IMG/VR virus record: IMGVR_UViG_3300027763_002462
Location: 1-64,000 of that record
Direction: 5' to 3' (one strand)
DNA length: 64,000 bases
Source of the DNA: a virus
Under the pieces are notes generated by a model. It had not been told where the DNA came from. It was given only the letters and a program-made list of their open reading frames with translations, and did no database searches. The position numbers were made by a program, and so were the translations under genes. The stretch's first letter is position 1, and every line of letters begins with the position of its first letter. Below, piece after piece: positions 35,601-45,892 of the stretch.

Positions 35601-38600
35601 ATAATATCCTCAAATAATGTTTTAGTTTTAAAATCACCACCAGCAATCCATTTGTCATTTAATGCTTTAAACACTTCGTAGTTCTCAACTTTACTTTGTT
35701 CTCCACTAATAACACTTTGTACTGTACTCGAAGGAATTTGTTGTTGATTTGGTAAAGCTACCCTAACACCTGACAATACACCATTTAAGAAATTATTTTG
35801 TAAATCCGTTTCTAAACCAAGATATTGAGTAATATTATTTTTAAATTGTGCCACAGTCATTGTTGGACTCTTTAACCTTTGAGTTGCATACATTTTAATT
35901 ATTGGCGTCAATAACACAACATTCTGTTCGTTGAACTCAATATTATTATCAATAAAGAAATCAGTAATATACGAACCGTTATTTGTATAGGTAACTCCAT
36001 TAATTGTTGAGAACCCAACATTGGTTTCAAGTGCGTTCCACGCTTTGGGGTTTAATAATTTAGATTGGGTTAGTGTTAACGTTCCTCCATTAATTGGTAA
36101 AGTGCCTTTAACGTAAGGGTTAAAAGTTATCGGGTCAGTAACTAATTGTTGTCCATTATATGAAAGATAGGAATTAAAAATTCTGTAATCATAATTAGAT
36201 GGATTACCATATCTAAAAATAATATCGTATTCCATAAACGCTCTAATTCCATTTTGAAATACGTCATATTGTGAATTAATTGTTTTATTAAAATAATCGT
36301 CTTCTTTTTGTTCCGTACCTTGAGCGGGTACCGTCATTAATGTTTTAAATAACGATTGGAAGTTTCTGTAATTGGCATTTAGATTAACAGGACTTTGTCC
36401 AAAAGTTACTGTTTGGGCACTAACATCCGTATTGCTCATTGACTTTGAGAAATTTAAAAACTCTTGTTCAAATGTGTCCAAAATTCTTTTTTCAAAAACG
36501 GAAAATACTTCTTCAATTTTTGAATATGAATTTGTGTTTAAAAAATGAATAGGTGTTTGTGGATTCTTAGTATCAATAAAATTAAGATATGAATCAGGAC
36601 TTGGGAATGCTATTTGATTATTGTCATAATATCCAAAGTTTGGCGCGGGCCATAAACACCTAACAGAACCGTTATAAACACTACTATTTGATGTTAAGTT
36701 TATTTTGGTAGTTGGGGAAGTTGTGTCATTTGTCAAACAAGCTCCTGCGGTTTGATTAAATGAAGTTCCAAAAGATGGAACAACAAAATACTGTATTCCT
36801 TTCGTATTATCTTTAGGATTACAGTTAATACCTATTTCGGGTGTTTTATTTGGAATCATTACCGACCAAGTTATTAGTCTTAAATTTTTTGTTCCTTGGG
36901 TTGCGGTATTAATATTTGAAGTTAGAAAATTATACATCTTCAATCCATTGTTAACACTTTCTTGAATTTCTGAGTCAGTATATCCTTCATACAAATTATA
37001 TCCATTATAAAATAAGTTGAAGTCGTTAATTAATTTAGGATAAAACCCTATTTGCATATTAACGTTGTCTGTAGTTTCACTTTGTAACACTACAGGTCTA
37101 TCAACTCCTTCGTATTTAAATGTATAAGGTTTTGTTGTGGTATTAGTTATTGGGTCATAGTTTATAGTATAGTCAAAGTTTTTCCAAACATCTGTTAAGA
37201 TATCAACTCCAGTGTCTTTGTATTTTTTATATCTATGCCAAACGGAACCATACTTTATCATCCAAGCATATGGTATTTTATGTATTGCACCAAATTTTTT
37301 AAAACAAGATGCAATGTAATCTAAGTCAGTTGTTACATTACCGTCAGTTGTTGTCTTATATTTTTCTCTTAAACTCGCTAATGGTAATGAATTAAGGAAA
37401 AGATATGCCGCTTGTACATAAGGGTATGGGTCATTAATTTTAGAATTGGCAACTCCATTTTGAATTGCATTAACAAAGTACGGAGTATTCAACATTGATG
37501 TTGTAGTTCTTGGTCCTAAAAACCCTGTTGGTGTTGTATAGTCACAATATCCCTCAGTAGCAATAAAATTATTAGGAGTTCTTGTTGTATAAAATGCGGA
37601 TAACCCTGGTATTGCACCTGAATAAACTCCTGAAACTATAGCAGATAAAGTTGGATTTTGAATTAACAAATAAGAAAAATTAGTTACGGGTCGATTTGTT
37701 TTGTAATTATTAACATCTTCAAAATTTGCAATAATCTTTCTTGGTTCAAAAATTTTCAATGTTTTTTTAGTATCATAAACTTGATTACCCGCAGATGTTG
37801 AACTTTGATTTAAGTTATTTAAACACCATGATGGGTCAGTAAATGGTAAAGTATCAACAACCATAGGTTCATTAGATGCGTTCGCAATTAGTTTTGCAAG
37901 AGCTTCCGATTTGGTACTAAGTTGTGGTATTTTACCTAAATCATTAATACTCAATACACTAAAAGAATTATTAGTGATAGATTTAATATACGGTGTTACA
38001 AAGAAATCTCTAATATGGTCTTGATATGCTCTACCTGTACCCATATTTGATATGGTACTTAAAAATTGTTCGTAGTTAGATGCATTTAATCCGTAGTTTT
38101 TTAATTTAAAAGTAATATATGGTGAACTCACTCCTAAACTTGTTGTAATATTACTAACCTCAGTTTCAATATTAAGTTTAAGTAAGTCATTAATTTGACC
38201 TAAGTTAGCCCTAACTAACCCTGAATAGTGTGAAGTTAAAAATTGTCTCTCCCATATTTCGTAATAAAATTTAATCTCTTCTTTATTCTCATAGGCAATT
38301 CCTAATGATGGAAATTCAATTGGATTAATATTAATAATATTTGTATCTCTTTGATTAGCTAATGGAGGCGCAGAACTAGGGTTTTGAAACTTCATTGTTA
38401 GTCCTTTCATATACTCTTCCACAAATTGTACCTCAGGCCATTTAGCGTAATTACCTCCTTGTGTTCTATCAATAACTGTTGGGTCTGCGATATATTTTAG
38501 TTGGAATCTACCTTTTTTGTCTTCAGGTGTTTCAACAAAAAATTGTGGCCAAGGATAAACAGGAATTTGAGCATTCTCAGCTGCGGTATTACCCAATAAA

Positions 38601-40477
38601 GAACCTTGTGTTTGTTTTACATATCCTCTTGTTTCAGAACTTGGAGCTGAAGCATCGTTATCTAAAATCGCGGCCTTTCTAACAGGGTCGTATTTTACGT
38701 TCCAAGCTTTAGTATGGACATCATCCATTAATCTAATAAAACCTTCAGCGGATGCCATGACAACCGCAATCATATTTCTAACCGTAGGTTTAAACCCAAG
38801 TCCAGTATCTTTATCTTCAATCTTTCTTAATAAAGCTTCGGTTATTATTGACTCATATTCCGATAATTTTTTATTTGCTGTTGTTTCTAAAGAAGATATT
38901 GTTGCATCAAATTTACCCTCCCCTTCAAACACAAACCATTTTTCTTTTGTTAAACTATAACTCTCTTTTCCATTAACATCCGTCACTTGAATATTATTAA
39001 CAATTCCAACAAATTTAGCTCGAACTGCGTCTATTGATTCTTGAGTTGGTGTTATAATCCCTGTCTGAGCCCTTGTAGTCTCAACCCAATCAATTTGAGA
39101 ATCACTTGGAGCTTCAATTACAATCATATCCAATTTAATTGGATTTGGGATTGGAGATGTTCCTTTAACTCCAAGGGTTGTATTACCTGCAAGGGCTTCA
39201 TTAAATTTTTTAATGTTACTATCTAATAATGATAGTGCATCTGTCTTAGTAGTTTCATTTGTGGTATTAAAAACGTAAACTTTTGTTTTCTTATCCTCTA
39301 AATAAATCGCTTTTGGGTTCAAATAGGTATTAAACCATGAACTATTTGAATTTCTAATACTTGAAAAGTATTGTGTTAAAATACCTTTATAATTCCTAAT
39401 ATTAGTTAAAGATTCAACATCAGCCTTTGGAAAAGAATTTGTAATGTTTTGTTCAAACGTATCCAATTTTGCCATTAACTGAATTAATGTAAGTTCGGGT
39501 AAGTCTTTAGGTATTAAACCTTTGGCTTTGTATTCACTATAAACTTCAACAATTTTTTGATACCCAATTTCAGTAACTAATTCAGTAACAACTGCGTCAC
39601 TACTATTAGTATTATTGGCTCCAATCGCAGCTTGTACTTTTGATTGGGACTCATTTGCTTTATTTGAAGTTTGAGGTGTTACTGGTGTTTGTGAAAAATT
39701 AAACCTCTGAGCATACATGTGTGGTGTTGCCAATAAATGTCCCATCGCAACCTCATTCAATATGTTAAATTTATAACCTTTAAATGTTAAAGTTATTTGA
39801 TAATTCCCACTAAGCGAATTAAATGCCGCATGAAACTTTTCTAAATTAAGTTGATATCTTACCGCCTGGCCATAAAACCCTTTAAGGGTTAAGTAAAATG
39901 GTGGATAAGGTAAATTAAAAAAGGCTGAGTATGGTGAATTATTTCCTAATTGAAATAACGCTTTACCCTGAACATCTTCCAATAGCATTGTTACTGAAGG
40001 TATGAATGAACTATTGGTTGTAATATTAATACTAGTAATACCTAACAACCCATTATCTATTACATTTGCCTCATTGGCAACACTATTTGTAAAAAATGGT
40101 TTTGCTCCTCCGCTAGGTTGTTGTCCTATCTGAGCTGGTTGGTTAGTTCCATCAAATTTAGTTGCATTTTGACCAGTTAACTCGTCGTAGTATCCTGTAC
40201 CTAAGTAACTATTTTTAGTTGGTTTAAGAAAATTAAGTTTTGCGACAGAAATTGTTTGTAACCCACTATCTTCAGGACTAATACCAACCGCTAGTTTTGT
40301 TCTTGGTAAAACATCCGCCTCTAAATTAGCATACATAACTAAGTTTTCATGGTCAACTAATCTTTCTTGAATTTTTCCATTACTAATTGTTTTGTTTGGG
40401 TCGACTAAAATAAGGTTATTATAGTCAAACTCAACATATATGTCTCCACTCTTGTCTGGTGATAGGTTACCTGCCAT
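32696..40477 (-). CDS. 2593-residue baseplate hub protein with IPT/TIG domain
   Basis: The largest gene here. The N-terminal 300 residues resemble a hub/late-control-type fold (SFIPSVTMLLEDVQGKALFQ, FYGQAVRYQLNLEKFHAAFN, YQITLTFKGYKFNILNEVAM). At about 1840-1900, YKCSVVCLGNALLQPTMYFN with GPYMIQDVQHTIQPGNFQTT is typical of gp27/gpD-like hub or spike-carrier domains. Residues about 2030-2110 (GLFNGWNNNLGMISLDVDWG to FDTLDSYVRFMGARI) resemble the NN.G...FDS layout of glucosaminidase-type domains, but this is tentative. Residues 2205-2290 form an IPT/TIG beta-sandwich (PVFTSFAPLQGYTGTIVQVN). Two more beta domains end the chain. The start overlaps the gp53/LysM-like gene by 11 bases. Role: central hub that pierces the envelope, inferred from position after the tape measure and from these domains. 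Confidence 0.68.
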   Translation of the reverse strand: MAGNLSPDKSGDIYVEFDYNNLILVDPNKTISNGKIQERLVDHENLVMYANLEADVLPRTKLAVGISPEDSGLQTISVAKLNFLKPTKNSYLGTGYYDELTGQNATKFDGTNQPAQIGQQPSGGAKPFFTNSVANEANVIDNGLLGITSINITTNSSFIPSVTMLLEDVQGKALFQLGNNSPYSAFFNLPYPPFYLTLKGFYGQAVRYQLNLEKFHAAFNSLSGNYQITLTFKGYKFNILNEVAMGHLLATPHMYAQRFNFSQTPVTPQTSNKANESQSKVQAAIGANNTNSSDAVVTELVTEIGYQKIVEVYSEYKAKGLIPKDLPELTLIQLMAKLDTFEQNITNSFPKADVESLTNIRNYKGILTQYFSSIRNSNSSWFNTYLNPKAIYLEDKKTKVYVFNTTNETTKTDALSLLDSNIKKFNEALAGNTTLGVKGTSPIPNPIKLDMIVIEAPSDSQIDWVETTRAQTGIITPTQESIDAVRAKFVGIVNNIQVTDVNGKESYSLTKEKWFVFEGEGKFDATISSLETTANKKLSEYESIITEALLRKIEDKDTGLGFKPTVRNMIAVVMASAEGFIRLMDDVHTKAWNVKYDPVRKAAILDNDASAPSSETRGYVKQTQGSLLGNTAAENAQIPVYPWPQFFVETPEDKKGRFQLKYIADPTVIDRTQGGNYAKWPEVQFVEEYMKGLTMKFQNPSSAPPLANQRDTNIININPIEFPSLGIAYENKEEIKFYYEIWERQFLTSHYSGLVRANLGQINDLLKLNIETEVSNITTSLGVSSPYITFKLKNYGLNASNYEQFLSTISNMGTGRAYQDHIRDFFVTPYIKSITNNSFSVLSINDLGKIPQLSTKSEALAKLIANASNEPMVVDTLPFTDPSWCLNNLNQSSTSAGNQVYDTKKTLKIFEPRKIIANFEDVNNYKTNRPVTNFSYLLIQNPTLSAIVSGVYSGAIPGLSAFYTTRTPNNFIATEGYCDYTTPTGFLGPRTTTSMLNTPYFVNAIQNGVANSKINDPYPYVQAAYLFLNSLPLASLREKYKTTTDGNVTTDLDYIASCFKKFGAIHKIPYAWMIKYGSVWHRYKKYKDTGVDILTDVWKNFDYTINYDPITNTTTKPYTFKYEGVDRPVVLQSETTDNVNMQIGFYPKLINDFNLFYNGYNLYEGYTDSEIQESVNNGLKMYNFLTSNINTATQGTKNLRLITWSVMIPNKTPEIGINCNPKDNTKGIQYFVVPSFGTSFNQTAGACLTNDTTSPTTKINLTSNSSVYNGSVRCLWPAPNFGYYDNNQIAFPSPDSYLNFIDTKNPQTPIHFLNTNSYSKIEEVFSVFEKRILDTFEQEFLNFSKSMSNTDVSAQTVTFGQSPVNLNANYRNFQSLFKTLMTVPAQGTEQKEDDYFNKTINSQYDVFQNGIRAFMEYDIIFRYGNPSNYDYRIFNSYLSYNGQQLVTDPITFNPYVKGTLPINGGTLTLTQSKLLNPKAWNALETNVGFSTINGVTYTNNGSYITDFFIDNNIEFNEQNVVLLTPIIKMYATQRLKSPTMTVAQFKNNITQYLGLETDLQNNFLNGVLSGVRVALPNQQQIPSSTVQSVISGEQSKVENYEVFKALNDKWIAGGDFKTKTLFEDIMFLDRASRNIGDTILLDIFDLKYMFGGGKGNGEYSLNQAMSVYTFISGILIKNNFNIMNLPAYVNFYNVQDVDGTTIPKAEGSLDFANSMWGTYLDVDYRKSGPKMVCFYAGKPSQYLDLPKGNFKFRDDAFEMRRASENPLIEDYKGKKDWAVSNKCVGFNVDIGIRNQNIFYSFSVSQDNGTATSESINTQLNMVDQSSGRQTATQNVSLYNLYKQRSYKCSVVCLGNALLQPTMYFNLRHVPMFNGPYMIQDVQHTIQPGNFQTTFTGIRQGIYDLPAIDTFLQSINQNLITKLEELLKINKDSVTVSGTTNAVKAQQISQKADNTLDTTNSCEGNVLKVYNPVNSPGKYVSVKGDLTNKNEKELADTLTRLFPNNVSLQTIIYCMSYLKTFQQTSSSKIGLFNGWNNNLGMISLDVDWGSQTTQLSTTYSCVKSKSNPSTNISHPVTHFDTLDSYVRFMGARIEPNIPRILSGGLAKYYICDWPGSNVSSEYYDANITQFKETTDTLYKALSSAVNVGLSSLDASKDLKSAIKKTELKADIKNAKTPAESASISEQLKMIDKVSSMANSTILCPPPVFTSFAPLQGYTGTIVQVNGRFLSTTKEVKLMNKVVPFKDVTIYNDETLRFVVPQIATGTVAASGKIEIKTDHGTFTGNVLFNYNPALNGVSSLSPGDATNPTAANTTTQLANVESINTNPQTTGPLTLLSTTEDIFNGEITNKLTVNVNPNAGTWTIKSDVNMNISVFDEVITNNTKTKKLNREAKTILSNNVINNVFNITYSEVADIIINKPIEPFKTLPIKDGQIVTIQFVVNAIAADKVKYPKPVEQAFNFNFTRSGNNVTTKKLTYPEKPLSITLVGESDVIQGNGTEYFNIKKLAGGYITYKFNAPEFKDADYGDNIIVDLDGYPVLSASKTQGIDYKYTYVYTVNSKGTFNLKINYLPYGYTSPIGGEVLVQTVLSPPFTL

Positions 40478-40790
40478 AATAATAAAAATAATTTTCTAAA
40501 GCCGCTTTATAGTCCTGTAAAGATGGTAGTAATGGGAAAGGAATAGTCAACACCGCTCCATCATATATATTGTTTTCAAGTCCTCCAAATTGTGGATTTG
40601 CTTGAAGTATTAGCCAACTAAACACAGGTGAGCTATAATATTCTTGTGATACCTTATCTAATCTACTTTGAGCAACTTTATATATATATGACACATCAGT
40701 TGCTTTTTGAGGTATGTAAACATATGGCACAACAGTTTGCTCACCATTAATTAAAAAATCACTATATCTATTCCAATATTGATATGCCAT
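40467..40790 (-). CDS. Small LysM-like baseplate protein (gp53 / tail protein X-like)
   Basis: 107 residues. QSRLDKVSQEYYSSPVFSWL followed by ILQANPQFGGLENNIYDGAV and LTIPFP follows the LysM/gpX pattern, where a small domain with D-x-I/V-A...Y...W-x-I...N and a final L-x-I-P binds the hub or peptidoglycan. T4 gp53 (196 residues) has a related role in closing the baseplate wedge. The ATG overlaps the stop of the 1686-residue gene as TAATG and the end overlaps the 2593-residue gene by 11 bases, so it is made together with two giant hub proteins. The LysM-like fold is a by-eye call with moderate support. Confidence 0.65.
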   Translation of the reverse strand: MAYQYWNRYSDFLINGEQTVVPYVYIPQKATDVSYIYKVAQSRLDKVSQEYYSSPVFSWLILQANPQFGGLENNIYDGAVLTIPFPLLPSLQDYKAALENYFYYYGR

Positions 40791-43700
40791 TAGTTTAGTT
40801 TTGCTTTAGATATGTATGCACCTGTTGAATTTCCGTTAATATCATTCCAAGTGTTATTATTTGTATTTTGATTTGTTGTTGCTCCCAATCCTTTAATCAT
40901 ATTTTGTTGTGAGGTTTTAACTTGTGCGGCAGCTGTGTTTGCGATAGTATATGTAAATACTCTTTCTTTTTTATCAAACGGTGTGTATACCAAGAAGTTT
41001 TTTAACTTTGTTTTTTCCATATTTTCAATAAACGCCTTAGTTATATTATTCTCACTTAAAAATATTGGTTTAGCAGTTTGTTGCCAATAAGCGTCAAACA
41101 CCGCTTCAATATTATCTTGACCACCTTTAATGATAGATGCATTACCAATAATATTACCTATTAAGGCCTTTTTAAATGTTTCATATTTTTTTTCATCAAG
41201 AACATCTTCAGACATAATCATATATTCTCTTCTAAATGAAAAATTATCAAATGATAAGTTTGTACTAAAAGGTAAAAAAACTTGTTCAACCGTAACCTCT
41301 TTAGACACTCCATCATTTGTTTGGAAAACTAACTTGCCTTCATACTCAATTTTATCATAAATAAACTTTGTATTTGACCATATTGCTTCATTAAACTCTC
41401 CAATGTTTATTTGTACTTTTTTAATATCCTGAATCAATTCTTGTAATGTATTTGTTACAGTAGAACTAGTTGCCACCTTAGTTGTACCTAAAGTTACATA
41501 TACTTTAACATTACCTGTTTTACCTTGTAACCCATCAGTACCTGTATTAGGTACACCATCAAAGGCTATAAGATTGACCCTACCTAAACTTTGAATGTAG
41601 CTTTGTTCTTCGGTTGTAAGTTCTTGTATTATTTTTGATACCGCATTTTGGAAAGAACTTCTTTTATTTTTAACAAAATTAAAATAGTTGTCTTGAACTG
41701 TTTTTGTTAACCTTGGTGAAAATCCTCTTACAGTATTATTTATAAATTGTATAAATGGTTCATTTCCGTCTGTGATATTTTTTTCAAACGTCCCAAATAT
41801 TTCATTAAACCTTTTTTCAACATTGGATGGTTTACCAAATAAAACTACAGGTGCAGGATTTACAGTACTTCCATTAACATTAAGGTTTCCTTGGGTGTAT
41901 GAACGTTGTAACATCCATTGTTGTCTTACCGCATTATTATATTGATTAACAGTTTCTTTTGTTTTATTAACTACTGTGGTAAAATATGTTTGAGTATCTG
42001 TAACAAATTTTGCCATAAAATCAGAATAACTCAGGGTACCTGTTTCGCCATCATTATTAATTACGTTAGTAAGAATAGTTCCTACAGTTCCATTATTATT
42101 TTGTCCTGCATTTGGAACCGCTTGATTTAGTGCTGGTGCCGATACCGTATCCTGTTTCCAAAATTCCTCATCTAACACTTTTAAGAAATCTTCATTAGCT
42201 GTAACTGTAGACCTGTCGTCATAAATTTCAGTATTTGCATAATAGTTAAAACTTAAAGCATTTTGCAATCTATCAACCGATTCTTTTAATCCACTACCTC
42301 CAACAAAGTTGAATCCCATAGTTACGTTAGCAATCATTGGTTGTACACCAATGCCTTCAGGGTTAAGGTCTAATTCCTCATAAGTTAATCCTAATGATGT
42401 TGGAATAATTTTGGTATTATAAAAATCACCAATTCTTAATACTAATACTGGTGGAGCTCCAAATGCAGTGTTAACAGCATTATTATATTCTAACACAGGT
42501 GCCCCACTTGGAGTGTTCTTCTTAATTGTTGGTATTGTATTACCTGGTCTCATACACTGTTGTAAGAAAGTAAGTCTTGTATTTAAACCTTCAGGTGTTG
42601 TTGAGTGAAACGCTGGTTGGAAGAACTTTAACTTATCTTTCAAGTTATCATACACCATTGGTGTTTCCGTTTTAATTGTTTCAAAATAATCACACTCGGA
42701 TAATAAATTTCTTAACACTCTTTTAGTGATATTATCTCTTCTGATACGTTGTTGAGTAACTTCTTCCGTTCTAACAGTAGTTGTTACAACATTTCCAACT
42801 AAAACCTGAGTATAGTTTGGTGGCGGTGGTGGTATTGGTTGTGACAAAGTGCTTTCTGTTTTTGAAATGTACGCCCTTCTACAAGCCATAGAAGGTATTG
42901 TATAAATGTCCTTTGAGCCTGATTGTGTGTCTCCTCCTTTGGCTTGAACATCTTTATCTGTACAATTATATGTGTCTCCCGCGGTTTTTACGTTTTCCAA
43001 AGTATGTGGGCTAACATCATTTTTTTGCTTTATTGTAGTTGCCTTTAATACTTGAGCTACGGGAATTGTAGTCTCCTCCCCCTTAGGATTTCCGTCTTTA
43101 ATTAGTAATCTTTTGCCAAAAAATTTAATAGTATTTGGGTTTTCTGCAAAAAATTTAGTAAGTGACTCGATTCTTCTTTTTGATAATTCTCTATTATAAG
43201 ATATAGTTGCTGGCGCAGAACAACTAGAATCAATAACAATAGTAACTGTACCATCAGGATATTGTTCAAATTGATTTTTTAAATCCTGAGCCATAGCCTT
43301 TAAAACATCATAATTTGGTGTTACAGTGTCACTAAAAAAAGTACCTAAATTGGCAGCACGTTGTCTATATATATTAATATTATTTTGGTTGGTATATCTC
43401 TTATACTCAACATCATAGTTTGGTGCAGTATTTGGTTTTGGATAATCGTTCTCAAAATACGCTCCAATATTTAAGTATTTATCAAAATATTCTTTACCTA
43501 AAGGATTAGATTGCGCAACAACTGTTGCACCTTTTGTTGGAGCGTCTTTACCTGTTTGAATAGTTTCTTTAATAAATTGAAGCTCCTCTTTTGTAGCCTC
43601 TTTGGAAGTTATAACATCTTGTAAGTAAGATAACTCTCCAGGAGGGATTGTATAATATTTTTTAGCAAGTTCATATAGGTCATACTTTCTACAACCAGCA

Positions 43701-45850
43701 AAGAACGAATCTAAAATACCATCAATTCTAGCTTTATTAGTTTCATTGTTTAATACTTTGTTAACAATAACATTTAACACAGAAGGATGGTCAACAACAA
43801 TTTTCCATGTTAAACTTCCAGTTCTTGTTGTGTTTTTATATGTATATATAGGTTCAGGCCTTCCTAAGAAATCATGTCCATTCCAATTGGGAGTTACAGA
43901 CTCACTAAAGGTTAATCCGTATGGAGGGAACCACATTACTCGTCCACCATTTGGACCTCTCTCACATACCGCTAAATCCGATACAGAGTTACCTGGAGCT
44001 CCTGTTCTCCAAGCTAAATTTTCCAATGAGAACATATATTTTTTTGCATAACCCGTATTACCCGCTCCTCCTATTATGTTAGTAGAGCTATGTCCTCCTT
44101 CCATTTTGTTTGGAGCAATGTTAAGGTTGTATGTATTGTCTAATACTGAATCGGAAAATCTTCTACCGTTAACCGTAATACCATCAACTTTTTGAAGGTC
44201 ATTGTATTGTAAGTAAGGTATATCTTTGGCAAATACTCTACAGTATTCAGTTCCAACTTCTTGACCAATAGCACCTGTGTATTTATATACTCTTGAACCC
44301 TTAGTCATTTCTTTATATCCATCATGGAAAACTTTACTCACTTGGTCAATCGCATTACCTACGTGTTGTAGTCTTCTACCTCCTTGAGGTTGGCTATCAA
44401 TGATTCTTTGTGTTTGGTCTAATATTGAACCTTGTTTAAATGTTCTTTCTGTTGACTCGGTTGAATTGTATGATGATGGTTTAAAGTCTTGGTCTTCGTT
44501 AACAATCAATCCACCGATACCGACTGTTTTACCAGCATTACCTTTATACTTAGGAGATACCCATGTAAATCCACCTTCAATACCACCACCATTTGAATAT
44601 GTAGGACCGTTGGCTCCTAATCTAATTTCTTTACTTGGTCCTTCATATAATTGAGCTAACTCAGATGGTCCATACACAGGAGATTGTTGTTCTTGTCCAA
44701 ACGCATTTACAGGAACATCACCACCAGGTGAGAACACTCTTGATGGGTCAGAAGTTAAACTACCAATATAAAAGTTGCTATTATTAGTTAATGTACCCGT
44801 TAGAGCTCCACCTAATCTATCAATTAAAGTTCTTTCGTAATGTGGTTTGTATTTGTTAAAATCAATATTTTTAAATAAACGAGACTTTTGTCCTGCTCCC
44901 ATGTTGTTATACATGATTTGAGAACCTGTTTGTCCACCACCTAATAACTTATTAAAGAACTTACCAACAGTACTTTGTTTAAATGCAAGTGATAACTGTT
45001 GGATAGTTGTTGGTTGACCTGGATTAACTGTTGGGTCAAAATAAGAACCTGGTATTGTTGAAGTTGGTAATATACTTCCTCCTAATCTTAAAGCGAAATT
45101 AGCCGCCGCTAAGATTGGATTTGCATTTACCGTAATTGTATAGTTTGGTTCCAATAAAGGAACGTTACCTGAAATGATATTAACTAAGTCGGTACCACTA
45201 TTAACATTTAAAATATTAGCTCGTCCAATAGTATCTTGTCTAATCTGAGCGGCAATTCTTTGTTCAAAATCATGTCTAAGTGTTTGTGCTCCTAATTTGG
45301 CAATAAATGAATCTTGACTTAATGAGCCATTACTTCCACCAGGGTTTTGGGAAAGTAAGATTGATAAAGGACTATAGTTTGATGGTACAAACGTTGTTGG
45401 GTATGGTTGATTGTTGTAGTTGTTTGTTGTTTGAGGTTTGTCTAACGAACCAAAGAACTCAGCACTATCTAATTGTATTTGTCCACCGTTAGAGAATACG
45501 TTAAGTGGTTTCCACTTTTGTGATTCAGGTAATGATTGAGCAACAATGTTGGCATCTTGAAATCCATACTCACCGTCATTTGACTTAGTATTCATTAACC
45601 CGCCTGGGTCAGGAACTTGTTTGTATCCACCTTCATTACCCCATTGGTTAAGAGGAAATAATTTGTTTGCAAAAGATGGCTCATCAATTAATTGGTCAGG
45701 ACTATCTTGAACCGAAGTATCCGATTGAATGTATTCTGTATTAATAGGGAGCGTAGGTCTGTTAGGGGACTTAGCATAAGGTGTTAAGTTCCTAGTTATA
45801 AGTTTCTTTCTAAAACCATCCGAATTTATAAAATCTAAAGGACTTCCCAT
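40790..45850 (-). CDS. 1686-residue baseplate/hub protein with OmpA-like domain
   Basis: The N-terminal 600 residues are Gly/Asn/Pro-rich with phage-structural character (LNQWGNEGGYKQVPDPGGLM). Residues about 605-700 read like a tail-hub domain (KYMFSLENLAWRTGAPGNSV, RVMWFPPYGLTFSESVTPNW, TGSLTWKIVVDHPSVLNVIV). Residues about 820-935 contain VTIVIDSSCSAPATISYNRE then LSKRRIESLTKFF, the D...YN..LS..R...V..(F/Y) signature of OmpA-C-type peptidoglycan-binding domains. A Pro-rich linker (QPIPPPPPNYTQVLV) follows, then a second half with a helical region and LGLTYEELDLNPEGIGVQPM plus IANVTMGFNFVGGSGL, again hub-like. It lies directly after the tape-measure gene and is translationally coupled to the LysM-like gene. 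Its TATTTAT motif is 15 bases before the ATG. Confidence 0.65.
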   Translation of the reverse strand: MGSPLDFINSDGFRKKLITRNLTPYAKSPNRPTLPINTEYIQSDTSVQDSPDQLIDEPSFANKLFPLNQWGNEGGYKQVPDPGGLMNTKSNDGEYGFQDANIVAQSLPESQKWKPLNVFSNGGQIQLDSAEFFGSLDKPQTTNNYNNQPYPTTFVPSNYSPLSILLSQNPGGSNGSLSQDSFIAKLGAQTLRHDFEQRIAAQIRQDTIGRANILNVNSGTDLVNIISGNVPLLEPNYTITVNANPILAAANFALRLGGSILPTSTIPGSYFDPTVNPGQPTTIQQLSLAFKQSTVGKFFNKLLGGGQTGSQIMYNNMGAGQKSRLFKNIDFNKYKPHYERTLIDRLGGALTGTLTNNSNFYIGSLTSDPSRVFSPGGDVPVNAFGQEQQSPVYGPSELAQLYEGPSKEIRLGANGPTYSNGGGIEGGFTWVSPKYKGNAGKTVGIGGLIVNEDQDFKPSSYNSTESTERTFKQGSILDQTQRIIDSQPQGGRRLQHVGNAIDQVSKVFHDGYKEMTKGSRVYKYTGAIGQEVGTEYCRVFAKDIPYLQYNDLQKVDGITVNGRRFSDSVLDNTYNLNIAPNKMEGGHSSTNIIGGAGNTGYAKKYMFSLENLAWRTGAPGNSVSDLAVCERGPNGGRVMWFPPYGLTFSESVTPNWNGHDFLGRPEPIYTYKNTTRTGSLTWKIVVDHPSVLNVIVNKVLNNETNKARIDGILDSFFAGCRKYDLYELAKKYYTIPPGELSYLQDVITSKEATKEELQFIKETIQTGKDAPTKGATVVAQSNPLGKEYFDKYLNIGAYFENDYPKPNTAPNYDVEYKRYTNQNNINIYRQRAANLGTFFSDTVTPNYDVLKAMAQDLKNQFEQYPDGTVTIVIDSSCSAPATISYNRELSKRRIESLTKFFAENPNTIKFFGKRLLIKDGNPKGEETTIPVAQVLKATTIKQKNDVSPHTLENVKTAGDTYNCTDKDVQAKGGDTQSGSKDIYTIPSMACRRAYISKTESTLSQPIPPPPPNYTQVLVGNVVTTTVRTEEVTQQRIRRDNITKRVLRNLLSECDYFETIKTETPMVYDNLKDKLKFFQPAFHSTTPEGLNTRLTFLQQCMRPGNTIPTIKKNTPSGAPVLEYNNAVNTAFGAPPVLVLRIGDFYNTKIIPTSLGLTYEELDLNPEGIGVQPMIANVTMGFNFVGGSGLKESVDRLQNALSFNYYANTEIYDDRSTVTANEDFLKVLDEEFWKQDTVSAPALNQAVPNAGQNNNGTVGTILTNVINNDGETGTLSYSDFMAKFVTDTQTYFTTVVNKTKETVNQYNNAVRQQWMLQRSYTQGNLNVNGSTVNPAPVVLFGKPSNVEKRFNEIFGTFEKNITDGNEPFIQFINNTVRGFSPRLTKTVQDNYFNFVKNKRSSFQNAVSKIIQELTTEEQSYIQSLGRVNLIAFDGVPNTGTDGLQGKTGNVKVYVTLGTTKVATSSTVTNTLQELIQDIKKVQINIGEFNEAIWSNTKFIYDKIEYEGKLVFQTNDGVSKEVTVEQVFLPFSTNLSFDNFSFRREYMIMSEDVLDEKKYETFKKALIGNIIGNASIIKGGQDNIEAVFDAYWQQTAKPIFLSENNITKAFIENMEKTKLKNFLVYTPFDKKERVFTYTIANTAAAQVKTSQQNMIKGLGATTNQNTNNNTWNDINGNSTGAYISKAKLN

Positions 45851-45865
45851 TAATATCTTTAATTA

Positions 45866-45872
45866 ATAAATA
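45866..45872 (-). promoter_or_regulatory. TATTTAT motif before the 1686-residue hub gene
   Basis: CCTATTTATTAATTAAAG in coding orientation, 15 bases before the ATG at 45850 and 21 bases after the tape-measure stop. Confidence 0.55.
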
Positions 45873-45892
45873 GGTTAAGGACTATTTTTTGT

